From Priestia megaterium (GTDB lineage: Bacteria > Bacillota > Bacilli > Bacillales > Bacillaceae_H): a stretch of 64,000 bases of DNA. The notes beneath the pieces were generated by a model. The model was not told where the DNA came from and made no database searches. It saw only the letters and a list, made by a program, of their open reading frames with translations. Within the stretch, counting starts at the first letter, position 1. Each line of letters opens with the position of its first letter. A program made the position numbers and the translations under genes. Below are positions 44,105 to 50,480 of the stretch, piece by piece. The stretch is taken from assembly GCF_009497655.1 (NCBI RefSeq), contig NZ_CP023317.1, forward strand, positions 2,943,501-3,007,500, written 5' to 3'.

Positions 44105-44142
44105 AAAAAACCGCAGAAGAGAGTTCTCTTCCGCGGTTTAAT
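44105..44142 (-). terminator. Terminator of the proximal c-di-AMP riboswitch
   Basis: Minus strand AAACCGCGGAAGAGA and TCTCTTCTGCGGTTTTTTAG, a long stem with one mismatch and six T, 46 bases after the aptamer and before the first kdp peptide gene. Confidence 0.88.
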
Positions 44143-44187
44143 GCACGACAAATAAGCCGTGATTGACACGAATTTTTTACTCCCAAA

Positions 44188-44306
44188 ACGCTTACGGAGT
44201 TAGCTGTCGGATTCGGGTTATGGAAGTAACCCTACTCAGTTAAGAGATTCACCCCTAGTACATACGTACAAAATATTGGGTCCCCCGCTCATAATTGATT
44301 AAGCGT
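44188..44306 (-). promoter_or_regulatory. ydaO-type c-di-AMP riboswitch, proximal copy
   Basis: Minus strand: P1 arms ACGCTT and AAGCGT, conserved GAGCGGGGGACCCA, GGGGTGAATCTCTT, AGGGTTACTTCC, AACCCGAATCCG and ACAGCTAACTCCGTAAGCGT, the fingerprint of the ydaO/yuaA class. This class turns expression off when c-di-AMP is bound, normally through a terminator as here. It controls potassium transporters in Bacillus. Confidence 0.93.
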
Positions 44307-44330
44307 ATATTTGTTATTTAATTTTTAGAC

Positions 44331-44468
44331 TTAATGATGACTTTTACTGCTGCGTTTAAAACTTTGATTAGCTAACGTAGACAAATAGCGGTTTGCTAGA
44401 TCAAAAGATTGCTGGTCGCACATTGCCCGATATTCAATCATTTGAATCATTTGCTTAGATAAATGCAT
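44331..44468 (-). CDS. 45-residue ORF between the two c-di-AMP riboswitches
   Basis: ATG 44468 with GAAAGGAG 7 bases upstream, coding MHLSKQMIQMIEYRAMCDQQ then SFDLANRYLSTLANQSFKRS and SKSHH, stop TAA. It is an amphipathic, basic, His-ended soluble peptide without a membrane segment. Its Shine-Dalgarno is buried in an 11-bp stem (44473-44505), and it ends 25 bases before the second aptamer. The pattern of stand-alone gene between two aptamers is unusual. Unrecognised; it could be a regulatory peptide or a small protein. Confidence 0.6.
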   Translation of the reverse strand: MHLSKQMIQMIEYRAMCDQQSFDLANRYLSTLANQSFKRSSKSHH

Positions 44469-44472
44469 CCTG

Positions 44473-44505
44473 ACGCTCCTTTCACCTATATTTTGAAAGG
44501 AGCGT
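44473..44505 (-). promoter_or_regulatory. RNA stem hiding the ribosome binding site of the 45-residue ORF
   Basis: ACGCTCCTTTC (44505-44495), an 11-base loop, GAAAGGAGCGT (44483-44473). The Shine-Dalgarno GAAAGGAG is fully paired. The 5' arm is also nearly complementary to GAAAGAGCG at 44648-44640, within the distal aptamer, so a switch between two pairings is possible (inference). Confidence 0.55.
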
Positions 44506-44554
44506 ACTATCCGCTGTTATAGAAAACGACCACGATTACACCATCCTCTCTCTT

Positions 44555-44675
44555 AACGCTTACGAAGTTAGCTGACGGGTTCGGGTCAAGAAAGTAACCC
44601 TACTCAATTAAGAGATTCACCCCTGATAATTGGGTCCTCCGCTCTTTCCTTCTCTTTCAGAAAAGACTCAGCGTT
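44555..44675 (-). promoter_or_regulatory. ydaO-type c-di-AMP riboswitch, distal copy
   Basis: Minus strand: P1 arms AACGCT and AGCGTT, then AGAGCGGAGGACCCA, AGGGGTGAATCTCTTAA, AGGGTTACTTTC, GACCCGAACCCG and TCAGCTAACTTCGTAAGCGTT. It has the same conserved blocks as the proximal copy. No T-rich terminator follows; the next structure is the stem covering the ORF's ribosome binding site. Confidence 0.92.
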
Positions 44676-44701
44676 TCACAGTGGAACGTTTCATGAGAGT
44701 A

Positions 44702-44730
44702 ATCTTACTCCTGTTAAAATTTACTGTCAA
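44702..44730 (-). promoter_or_regulatory. Sigma-A promoter of the kdp operon
   Basis: Minus strand TTGACA (44730-44725), 17 bases, TAAGAT (44707-44702). Predicted start near 44695, so both riboswitches and the 45-residue ORF are on one leader of about 0.7 kb. Confidence 0.8.
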
Positions 44731-44804
44731 CAACATTTTTTGAAATTTTAAAAGCTTTATTTTTCTATATTTATTCATTATTTTAAAATAATAATTCCAG
44801 AAGA

Positions 44805-44844
44805 AAAAAAGCGTTCTTATCGAGGAGATAAGAACGCTTTTTTT
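44805..44844. terminator. Terminator after murG
   Basis: GCGTTCTTATC, GAGGA, GATAAGAACGC with A and T runs on both sides; it overlaps the end of murG. Confidence 0.9.
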
Positions 44845-45910
44845 AGCTCATTTTCTCAATTTCATTTACAAGAATTGAAATAGCATCCGTTTTTGTTGCT
44901 TCACGCATTGTACGCTTCATTGTACTTGCCTGCTGCTGAAGCTCACTTACTTCACGTAAAAACAATTCTTTTGTTAACTGTTCTTCTTCTACAACCATAC
45001 AGTAGCCTTTTTTCTTAAAAGATTGTGCATTTAAAATTTGATCTCCGCGACTCTGTGCTTTTGATAAAGGAATAATCATCATCGGTTTATGAAGAGCTAA
45101 AAACTCAAAAATGGCATTGGATCCACCGCGTGTAATCACATAATCAGTTGCCGCTAGAACATCAGGAAGCTGTTCGTTTACGTATTCTAACTGACGGTAT
45201 CCTGACTCTTTTTCAAGGCTTGTATCAATATTGCCTTTTCCGCAAAGGTGTACAATTTGGAATTTCTTTTGCAGTTCAGGCAAAGACTCTCGAACGATTT
45301 CATTAATACGGCGTGCTCCTAAACTTCCGCCCATAATCGTTAAAATGGGGCGCTTATCATAAAAGCGTAGCCAGCTTTCCCCGTTCGCTGCGCTTCCGCT
45401 AAATAGCTCTTTTCGAATAGGTGAACCAACAACCTGCACTTTTTCTTTTGGAAAGTAGTTTGCGGCTTCATCAAAAGAAGTAAAAATTTTAGTGGCAAAT
45501 TTCTGCGCAATTTTATTTGCCAGTCCCGGTGTTAAATCACTTTCATGAATGAACACGGGAATGTTTAAAGATTTAGCAGCCATTACCACAGGAACTGTGA
45601 CGAAACCGCCTTTTGAAAAAACAAGAGAAGGCTTTAGTTTTTTCAGCACGCGACGTGCATCGCCAACCCCTTTTGCTACTCGAAATACATCTTTTACATT
45701 TTCCATATCTACATATCGACGCAGCTTCCCGCTTGAAATCGCATGATATGGAACGTTTAATTTTGTAATTAATTCTTTCTCAATACCATTGTGAGAACCG
45801 ACATAATGGATATCCCATTTTTCACTGTCTAATTCTTTCATGATGGCAATGTTTGGCGTTACGTGCCCCGCTGTTCCGCCTCCGGTAAAAACGATAACTT
45901 GCTTACTCAT
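44843..45910 (-). CDS. murG: MurG-type UDP-GlcNAc: lipid I N-acetylglucosaminyltransferase, outside a dcw cluster
   Basis: 355 residues, GT28 family: VIVFTGGGTAGHVTPNIAI (residues 5-23), HESDLTPGLANKIA, GGSLGARRINEIV and VITRGGSNAIFEFLA. It makes lipid II from lipid I at the inner membrane face. No other division or wall genes flank it, so it may be a second copy beside a dcw murG; B. cereus group genomes have such an arrangement. ATG 45910 after AGAGAGGAAG is preferred over 45934. Confidence 0.9.
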   Translation of the reverse strand: MSKQVIVFTGGGTAGHVTPNIAIMKELDSEKWDIHYVGSHNGIEKELITKLNVPYHAISSGKLRRYVDMENVKDVFRVAKGVGDARRVLKKLKPSLVFSKGGFVTVPVVMAAKSLNIPVFIHESDLTPGLANKIAQKFATKIFTSFDEAANYFPKEKVQVVGSPIRKELFSGSAANGESWLRFYDKRPILTIMGGSLGARRINEIVRESLPELQKKFQIVHLCGKGNIDTSLEKESGYRQLEYVNEQLPDVLAATDYVITRGGSNAIFEFLALHKPMMIIPLSKAQSRGDQILNAQSFKKKGYCMVVEEEQLTKELFLREVSELQQQASTMKRTMREATKTDAISILVNEIEKMS

Positions 45911-46087
45911 TTTTTCTTCCTCTCTTTGCATCACTTAATCGATCTGTTTTGACATCAATTTTTATCTAATCTTTTTAGCATGCAATCTGACATGTAAAAC
46001 GATGGTTTTATTATAGCATTTTTCTTTTTACATATGTATGATAAGGCGTATAAAAGCATGCTATACTTTTCATAAGGAGTGATGATA

Positions 46088-46423
46088 ATGAACAAATCTG
46101 TACCTGCAGTAAAAGGTGACACAGTGGATTCCGAAACGCGCTGTACGCACTATCATACGGATAAAGATATTATCGCAATAAAATTTTATTGCTGTCATAC
46201 ATATTATCCATGCTATCAATGTCATAACGCACATGCGGATCACGACATTAAAAGATGGCCAACATCTATGTTTAATGAAAAAGCTATTCTTTGCGGAGTA
46301 TGTAAACATGAGCTCTCAATTAATGAATATTTAACCTGTAACTCGACTTGCCCTCACTGTCGTTCTTCTTTTAATCCCGGATGCAGCCTGCATGGACACA
46401 TTTATTTTGAACAAAAAAGCTGA
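46088..46423 (+). CDS. CHY zinc-finger protein
   Basis: 111 residues with the CHY-type cluster: RCTHYHTDKDIIAIKFYCCH, CYQCHNAHADHDIKRWP, CGVCKHELSINEYL and CPHCRSSFNPGCSLH. This binds three zincs. The stand-alone CHY proteins of bacteria and fungi (Hot13-like) have no settled function. AAGGAG lies 8 bases before ATG 46088. Ends in a terminator shared with the ArsR-family gene. Confidence 0.88.
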   Translation: MNKSVPAVKGDTVDSETRCTHYHTDKDIIAIKFYCCHTYYPCYQCHNAHADHDIKRWPTSMFNEKAILCGVCKHELSINEYLTCNSTCPHCRSSFNPGCSLHGHIYFEQKS

Positions 46424-46447
46424 ACAAAATATCGTTCAGCTTTTAAA
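46413..46447. terminator. Bidirectional terminator between the CHY and ArsR genes
   Basis: AAAAAGCTGAAC and GTTCAGCTTTTA around AAAATATC; overlaps both stop regions. Confidence 0.85.
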
Positions 46448-46757
46448 ATAATTGCTCATCTATATTGATAATGGAAGGAAGCAGACCTGGGAACAGTTCC
46501 TCAAGTTCTTCTAAACGCAAGGAATAATAGTGCTGCGTACCTTCTATACGTAGTTTGATAATTCCAGCTTCGCGAAGTACTTTAATATGATGTGATAGCG
46601 TTGATTTTGATACATTTAATTTTTGATAATACGAACAGGTCTGCTCCTTTCTTGTCGCTAAACACTGTACAATTCGCAGCCGGTTAGGATCACTCAACGC
46701 ATGTAAAATAGGCGTTAATTTAATTTCAGATTTCGGTGGTTGATAAGGTTTTCTCAT
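46443..46757 (-). CDS. ArsR-family winged-helix repressor
   Basis: 104 residues: helix-turn-helix in LHALSDPNRLRIVQCLATR and NVSKSTLSHHIKVLREAG, wing RIEGTQHYYSLR. A Cys lies at about 41 (TCSYYQ), but no full metal-binding CXC box is present, so redox or electrophile sensing is possible. It faces the monooxygenase/nitroreductase genes across two identical palindromes. Promoter spacing predicts transcription from the A of the start codon (leaderless). Confidence 0.9.
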   Translation of the reverse strand: MRKPYQPPKSEIKLTPILHALSDPNRLRIVQCLATRKEQTCSYYQKLNVSKSTLSHHIKVLREAGIIKLRIEGTQHYYSLRLEELEELFPGLLPSIINIDEQLF

Positions 46758-46763
46758 GCTTAA

Positions 46764-46792
46764 AATATAACACAGCTTCTTTTGTGTATCAA
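46764..46792 (-). promoter_or_regulatory. Promoter of the ArsR-family gene
   Basis: Minus strand TTGATA (46792-46787), 17 bases, TATATT (46769-46764). The seventh base after the -10 is 46757, the A of the ATG; no Shine-Dalgarno exists, so the transcript is probably leaderless. Confidence 0.6.
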
Positions 46793-46793
46793 T

Positions 46794-46811
46794 GTTCGAT
46801 AACTTTCGAAC
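46794..46811. promoter_or_regulatory. Operator 1 (GTTCGA-N6-TCGAAC)
   Basis: Perfect dyad with a 6-base centre TAACTT, touching the -35 of the ArsR-family gene and 8 bases before the -35 of the monooxygenase promoter. Confidence 0.75.
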
Positions 46812-46819
46812 TAAATTCC

Positions 46820-46848
46820 TTGCACTGTTATTTAATCGGTGTTATAGT
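46820..46848 (+). promoter_or_regulatory. Promoter of the monooxygenase/nitroreductase pair
   Basis: TTGCAC (46820-46825), 17 bases, TATAGT (46843-46848). Predicted start near 46855, inside operator 2. Confidence 0.7.
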
Positions 46849-46854
46849 TTCATT

Positions 46855-46872
46855 GTTCGATGATATTCGAAC
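46855..46872. promoter_or_regulatory. Operator 2 (GTTCGA-N6-TCGAAC)
   Basis: Same dyad as operator 1 with centre TGATAT, 61 bases away from it, covering the predicted transcription start of the monooxygenase gene. Confidence 0.75.
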
Positions 46873-46961
46873 TTATCTTCATTTTAATCGTAAATTGAAT
46901 GAAAGATTAAAAACAAAACAAATAATATAAAGCACCATCATTATTAAAGGAGGAATCATCC

Positions 46962-47246
46962 ATGATTCATTTACAAGCTTCAATGAAAGTTAACCCAGCA
47001 AAAAGAGAAGAATTTTTAGAAAACGTACAAGAACTAATTAAGCATTCTTTACAAGAAGAAGGAAACAGCAACTATCAACTATTTGAAGATGCTTTTACAC
47101 CTAACACATTTATGATGATTGAAGAGTGGAAAAGCGAAGAAGCAATTCAAGCACACAATAAATCAGCTCATTTCCAAAGTTTTGTAGCATTTGCTCAAAC
47201 TGGCGTACTTGTAGCACCTTTAGATGTAAAAACATTACAAGGCTAA
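46962..47246 (+). CDS. Antibiotic-biosynthesis-monooxygenase-family (YcnE-like) protein
   Basis: 94 residues, ABM ferredoxin-like fold: MIHLQASMKVNPAKREEFLE, NSNYQLFEDAFTPNTFMMIEEW and HNKSAHFQSFV. Members are cofactor-free oxygenases, often acting on quinols. In B. subtilis ycnE is encoded with the ycnD (nfrA2) nitroreductase, as here. AAAGGAGG precedes the ATG. First gene of the regulated pair. Confidence 0.88.
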   Translation: MIHLQASMKVNPAKREEFLENVQELIKHSLQEEGNSNYQLFEDAFTPNTFMMIEEWKSEEAIQAHNKSAHFQSFVAFAQTGVLVAPLDVKTLQG

Positions 47247-47275
47247 AAATAACTTCTTTGAAAGGATGACGCATC

Positions 47276-48013
47276 ATGAATGAAGCAATTCGTACAATTC
47301 AAGATCATCGTTCTATCCGTCAATATACAGACGAAGCAGTAAGCGACGAGCATTTAGATACAATTATTCAATCTGCTCAGTCAGCCGCTTCTTCTATTAA
47401 CGGACAGCAAGTAACTATTATTAGCGTCCAAGATAAAGAAAAGAAGAAAAAGCTTTCAGAGCTTGCGGGCAACCAAGCGTGGATTGACCAAGCTCCTCTA
47501 TTTTTAATCTTTTGTGCAGATTTTAATCGTGCTAAGATTGCAGCTGAGCTTAACGATGCGCCTCTTGGCGTAACCGATGGGCTTGAGTCAATTTTAGTGG
47601 GGGCAACCGATGCTGGAATTTCTTTAGAAGCAGCAACAGTTGCAGCAGAGTCACTCGGTTTAGGTACAGTACCAATCGGCGGAATTCGCAGAAAGCCACT
47701 AGAAGTCATTGAACTCCTAGATTTACCGGAATACGTATTCCCAGTAAGCGGTCTTGTCATTGGACATCCGGCAGATCATTCTGCGAAAAAGCCTCGATTA
47801 CCACAAGCTGCTGTGCACCATCGTGAAAGCTATAATCATGACTTAAAGTCATTGATTCAAGACTATGATGCTGAAATGGCAGAGTATATGAAAAAGAGAA
47901 CAAACGGTGCAGATGACCGCAACTGGTCACAAACTGTATCCGCTATTTACAAAACCATTTATTATCCAGAAGTTCGAGCGATGCTTGAAAAACAAGGATT
48001 TAAATTCGAATGA
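47276..48013 (+). CDS. nfrA: NfrA-type NAD(P)H FMN nitroreductase
   Basis: 245 residues: FMN-binding RTIQDHRSIRQYTDEAVSDE (5-24), SAASSINGQQVT, GLGTVPIGGIRRKPLEVIELL and a C-terminal YKTIYYPEVRAMLEKQGF. Oxygen-insensitive reductase of flavin, quinones and nitro compounds (B. subtilis NfrA1/NfrA2). Cotranscribed with the monooxygenase gene 29 bases upstream, suggesting a quinone or electrophile detoxification pair under the ArsR repressor. Confidence 0.92.
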   Translation: MNEAIRTIQDHRSIRQYTDEAVSDEHLDTIIQSAQSAASSINGQQVTIISVQDKEKKKKLSELAGNQAWIDQAPLFLIFCADFNRAKIAAELNDAPLGVTDGLESILVGATDAGISLEAATVAAESLGLGTVPIGGIRRKPLEVIELLDLPEYVFPVSGLVIGHPADHSAKKPRLPQAAVHHRESYNHDLKSLIQDYDAEMAEYMKKRTNGADDRNWSQTVSAIYKTIYYPEVRAMLEKQGFKFE

Positions 48014-48015
48014 TC

Positions 48016-48046
48016 AAAAGCTGCGATAAACATCGCAGCTTTTTTT
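48016..48046 (+). terminator. Terminator after nfrA
   Basis: AAAAGCTGCGAT, AAAC, ATCGCAGCTTTTTTT. Confidence 0.88.
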
Positions 48047-48106
48047 ATCTACTTTAACAGCGTCTTGAATAGACTAAAAGTAATACTCGATAAATGAGGT
48101 GTTTGG

Positions 48107-48544
48107 ATGGAGTTTATTTTAATTTGTAATTTTCTTTTAGGTGCAACGGCAGCGCTTTTATTGATACCGGCTTTTACAAAAAAGAACACCCTTCACGTGA
48201 CTTTGCTGTCTCTCCTTTTCCTCCTTTCAATTGTTCCAACCTTTCTTCTCGCTAATCCACATATCGGCGTTTTACCTTGGGCTATTCGAGACGGTCTTCT
48301 ATTGTTTTCCGCTTTCCTTTTCTTTTATCTAACCTTCACTTTAAGCAGATGGAAAACACTTTTGTTTTTTCTTCTCCTTTTACTGTCAATTGCTCCTCTT
48401 GCCTACGTCGTATATGATGACTTCACGCATACGTATATAGATGCCAATATCGGACTTGGCCTAGGCTTTTTATTGACGTGGCTCTTAACAACCTTGTACA
48501 ATATTTTGGCTATTCTTCGATTTTTCCGTCAGAAATCTCAGTAA
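48107..48544 (+). CDS. Membrane protein of unknown function
   Basis: 145 residues, five hydrophobic segments (MEFILICNFLLGATAALLLI, HVTLLSLLFLLSIVPTFLL, GLLLFSAFLFFYLTF, LLFFLLLLLSIAPLAYV, GLGLGFLLTWLLTTLYNIL) with short loops. Not recognised. Ribosome binding site GAGGTG. It stands alone. Confidence 0.7.
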   Translation: MEFILICNFLLGATAALLLIPAFTKKNTLHVTLLSLLFLLSIVPTFLLANPHIGVLPWAIRDGLLLFSAFLFFYLTFTLSRWKTLLFFLLLLLSIAPLAYVVYDDFTHTYIDANIGLGLGFLLTWLLTTLYNILAILRFFRQKSQ

Positions 48545-48659
48545 ACACGTTAAAAGTTAACAAACAAACGAATAGTTGATTTTATTTAGTATACGCTAAC
48601 AACTGCACAGTCCTTCTCTTTACATAAAGCTGTGTATACTAAAAAAGGAGTGATACTTG

Positions 48660-49340
48660 ATGAAACGACTATTCGTAATGGTAGCAGTGATTGCCTTCTT
48701 GGCACTTAGCCGCATGTTAGTATTTGCCGCTGAAACACCTCCTGCTGCAGATGAGCGACCAGCTCAAAATGCAGAAGTTCGTATCGTTCATGCTTCACCG
48801 GATGCTCCAGCTGTAGACATTTTTGTGGATGACAAAGCTTTAGTAGAAGGAGCAAAGTTTAAAGATGTCTCCAACTCTCTGCCTTTGTCAGCTGGTTCTC
48901 ATAAAGTAGAAGTATACGAAGCGAAGACAAAAGGAACAAAAGATTCCATCATCGAAGCTACCCTTGTTGTAGACGGTGGAAAATCGTATACAGTAGCCGC
49001 TGTAAATAAAGCCGAAAATCTTGAACTGCAGGCTTTCACGAATAATAAGCAAGGGATGGATGGAAAAGCAAGCTTACGTGTTGCTCATTTATCTCCTGAT
49101 GCTCCTGCGGTAAACGTAGGTCCTAAAGGGGCTGCTCCTTTATTTAAAGATCTGTCTTTTAAAAGCATTTCAGGTTATCAAGTAGTAAATCCGGGTTCGT
49201 ATGATTTATCTGTTTCCACAGCAGACGGAAAAGAAATACTAAGTCTTCCTGGAACAAATCTTCAAAGCGGTAAAAACTATACGGTTCTCGCAGTAAATAC
49301 TGCTGATAAGCTTGAGACCATTGTTTTACAAGATAATTAA
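48660..49340 (+). CDS. Secreted DUF4397 protein
   Basis: 226 residues with a signal peptide (MKRLFVMVAVIAFLALSRML, then VFA) and two copies of the DUF4397 opening: EVRIVHASPDAPAVDIFVDD and SLRVAHLSPDAPAVNVGPKG. DUF4397 is an extracellular beta-sandwich of unknown role. The usual C-terminal LPXTG anchor of longer Bacillus members is absent, so it should be released. AAAGGAG precedes ATG 48660. Confidence 0.88.
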   Translation: MKRLFVMVAVIAFLALSRMLVFAAETPPAADERPAQNAEVRIVHASPDAPAVDIFVDDKALVEGAKFKDVSNSLPLSAGSHKVEVYEAKTKGTKDSIIEATLVVDGGKSYTVAAVNKAENLELQAFTNNKQGMDGKASLRVAHLSPDAPAVNVGPKGAAPLFKDLSFKSISGYQVVNPGSYDLSVSTADGKEILSLPGTNLQSGKNYTVLAVNTADKLETIVLQDN

Positions 49341-49342
49341 TT

Positions 49343-49377
49343 AAAAAAACGTCATTTCAATTGAAATGACGTTTTTT
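49343..49377. terminator. Bidirectional terminator
   Basis: AAAAAACGTCATTTC, AATT, GAAATGACGTTTTTT between the convergent DUF4397 and GrpB-family genes. Confidence 0.9.
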
Positions 49378-49909
49378 ATAGACTGCGCTGAATGAATTCT
49401 TCTTTTTTGTACTCATAGGTAGAAATATCGTTCCACAATCGTTTTGAAAGCTCGTATTTCATACCTTCATATTTTTTTCTAGCACGTTCGCTCGAGCGTA
49501 ACTGCTCCCTGAAATTAATTCGTTCATTCCAGTAAGGTGATTCACTGACCGTTACGTACACATGACTTCTTCTAGCATCATGTGGAATGAGCTTACGAGC
49601 ATTCTTAGCGGTCATAATTGGAGGGTAATGTGCAGCTGGAACGCCTTCTTTTAATAAGACGAACATCTCTTTTTCCGCTACGTATACGTGAGATTTATTT
49701 TTTAATATAGCGCGCACTTCATTTATGTCTTCTTCGCGTTTGACGCCGATTAAAATATCAACGATTGGTGAACCTGCCAATCCTGGAACGGACGTGCTTC
49801 CAATATGTTCGATGTCTACTGAAAAATCTTTTAGTGTATTAAGTAACGCTTCTTTTTCCATTTGATACAAAAGCGACCACTTTGTTTCATACTGAACAAT
49901 CTTTCGCAT
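49376..49909 (-). CDS. GrpB/UPF0157-family nucleotidyltransferase-like protein
   Basis: 177 residues: IEHIGSTSVPGLAGSPIVDILIGV is the GrpB signature (nucleotidyltransferase fold), followed by HVYVTVSESPYWNERINFRE. Function in bacteria is not established. A GTG at 49921 is open, but AAAGGGTGG fits ATG 49909. Confidence 0.88.
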   Translation of the reverse strand: MRKIVQYETKWSLLYQMEKEALLNTLKDFSVDIEHIGSTSVPGLAGSPIVDILIGVKREEDINEVRAILKNKSHVYVAEKEMFVLLKEGVPAAHYPPIMTAKNARKLIPHDARRSHVYVTVSESPYWNERINFREQLRSSERARKKYEGMKYELSKRLWNDISTYEYKKEEFIQRSL

Positions 49910-50480
49910 ATCAGTTTCCACCCTTTCACTTTTTTATACTGTACCATGTTTTAAAATAAAAAGAAAGAATTTTCTAACTATTTACTTTTTGTTTATGCTA
50001 TGAACTTTTCCATCGATATAGACAGGCTTTGTATTATTTTATATGTTTTTGTTGTTTTTATTCTGAATGTTTCATAATTGTGGATGTTTCCTCCTCCAAA
50101 AGATAGATACTCTTTTATGTGCTATCTCTCCTCTATCATATTCACATTCAGCTGCTTTATACTATTTTACATTTTTTCTAGTATAAAACATGTCCTCAAA
50201 ACATCGGTGAACAAAGGACTATAGACCTTTAAATGCCCTTAATATCCCTACATTTCACCTTTGATATAATTATATTTTACATTAATGTAAAATTTTATCG
50301 TTAAGGATGGCAGATAGTTCAAATTCATTATACAATTGAAATTCGACATATAGTATGATGGATAATATCGGCATTATGAGATAATAGTAGATTTAACTCA
50401 AAATTTTGGGCTATTTGCCGATATATGCTTTGTATACTAATTAACTTATGTTGAAATTTGTAATTTGCAAGGAGGAAAAA
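49910..50480. other. 571-base gap with a 20-bp palindrome upstream of the SH3-amidase gene
   Basis: Very AT-rich. Apart from the perfect palindrome at 50274-50293 I saw several TATAAT-like sites (TTGATATAAT at about 50261) but no confident promoter pair. The length suggests complex regulation of the downstream wall hydrolase. Confidence 0.45.
50274..50293. promoter_or_regulatory. Perfect 20-bp palindrome
   Basis: ATTTTACATTAATGTAAAAT, an exact dyad without spacer, 190 bases before the SH3-amidase start and just after a TATAAT. It is a candidate operator; it does not match Zur, Fur, PerR, LexA or WalR consensus. Confidence 0.5.
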
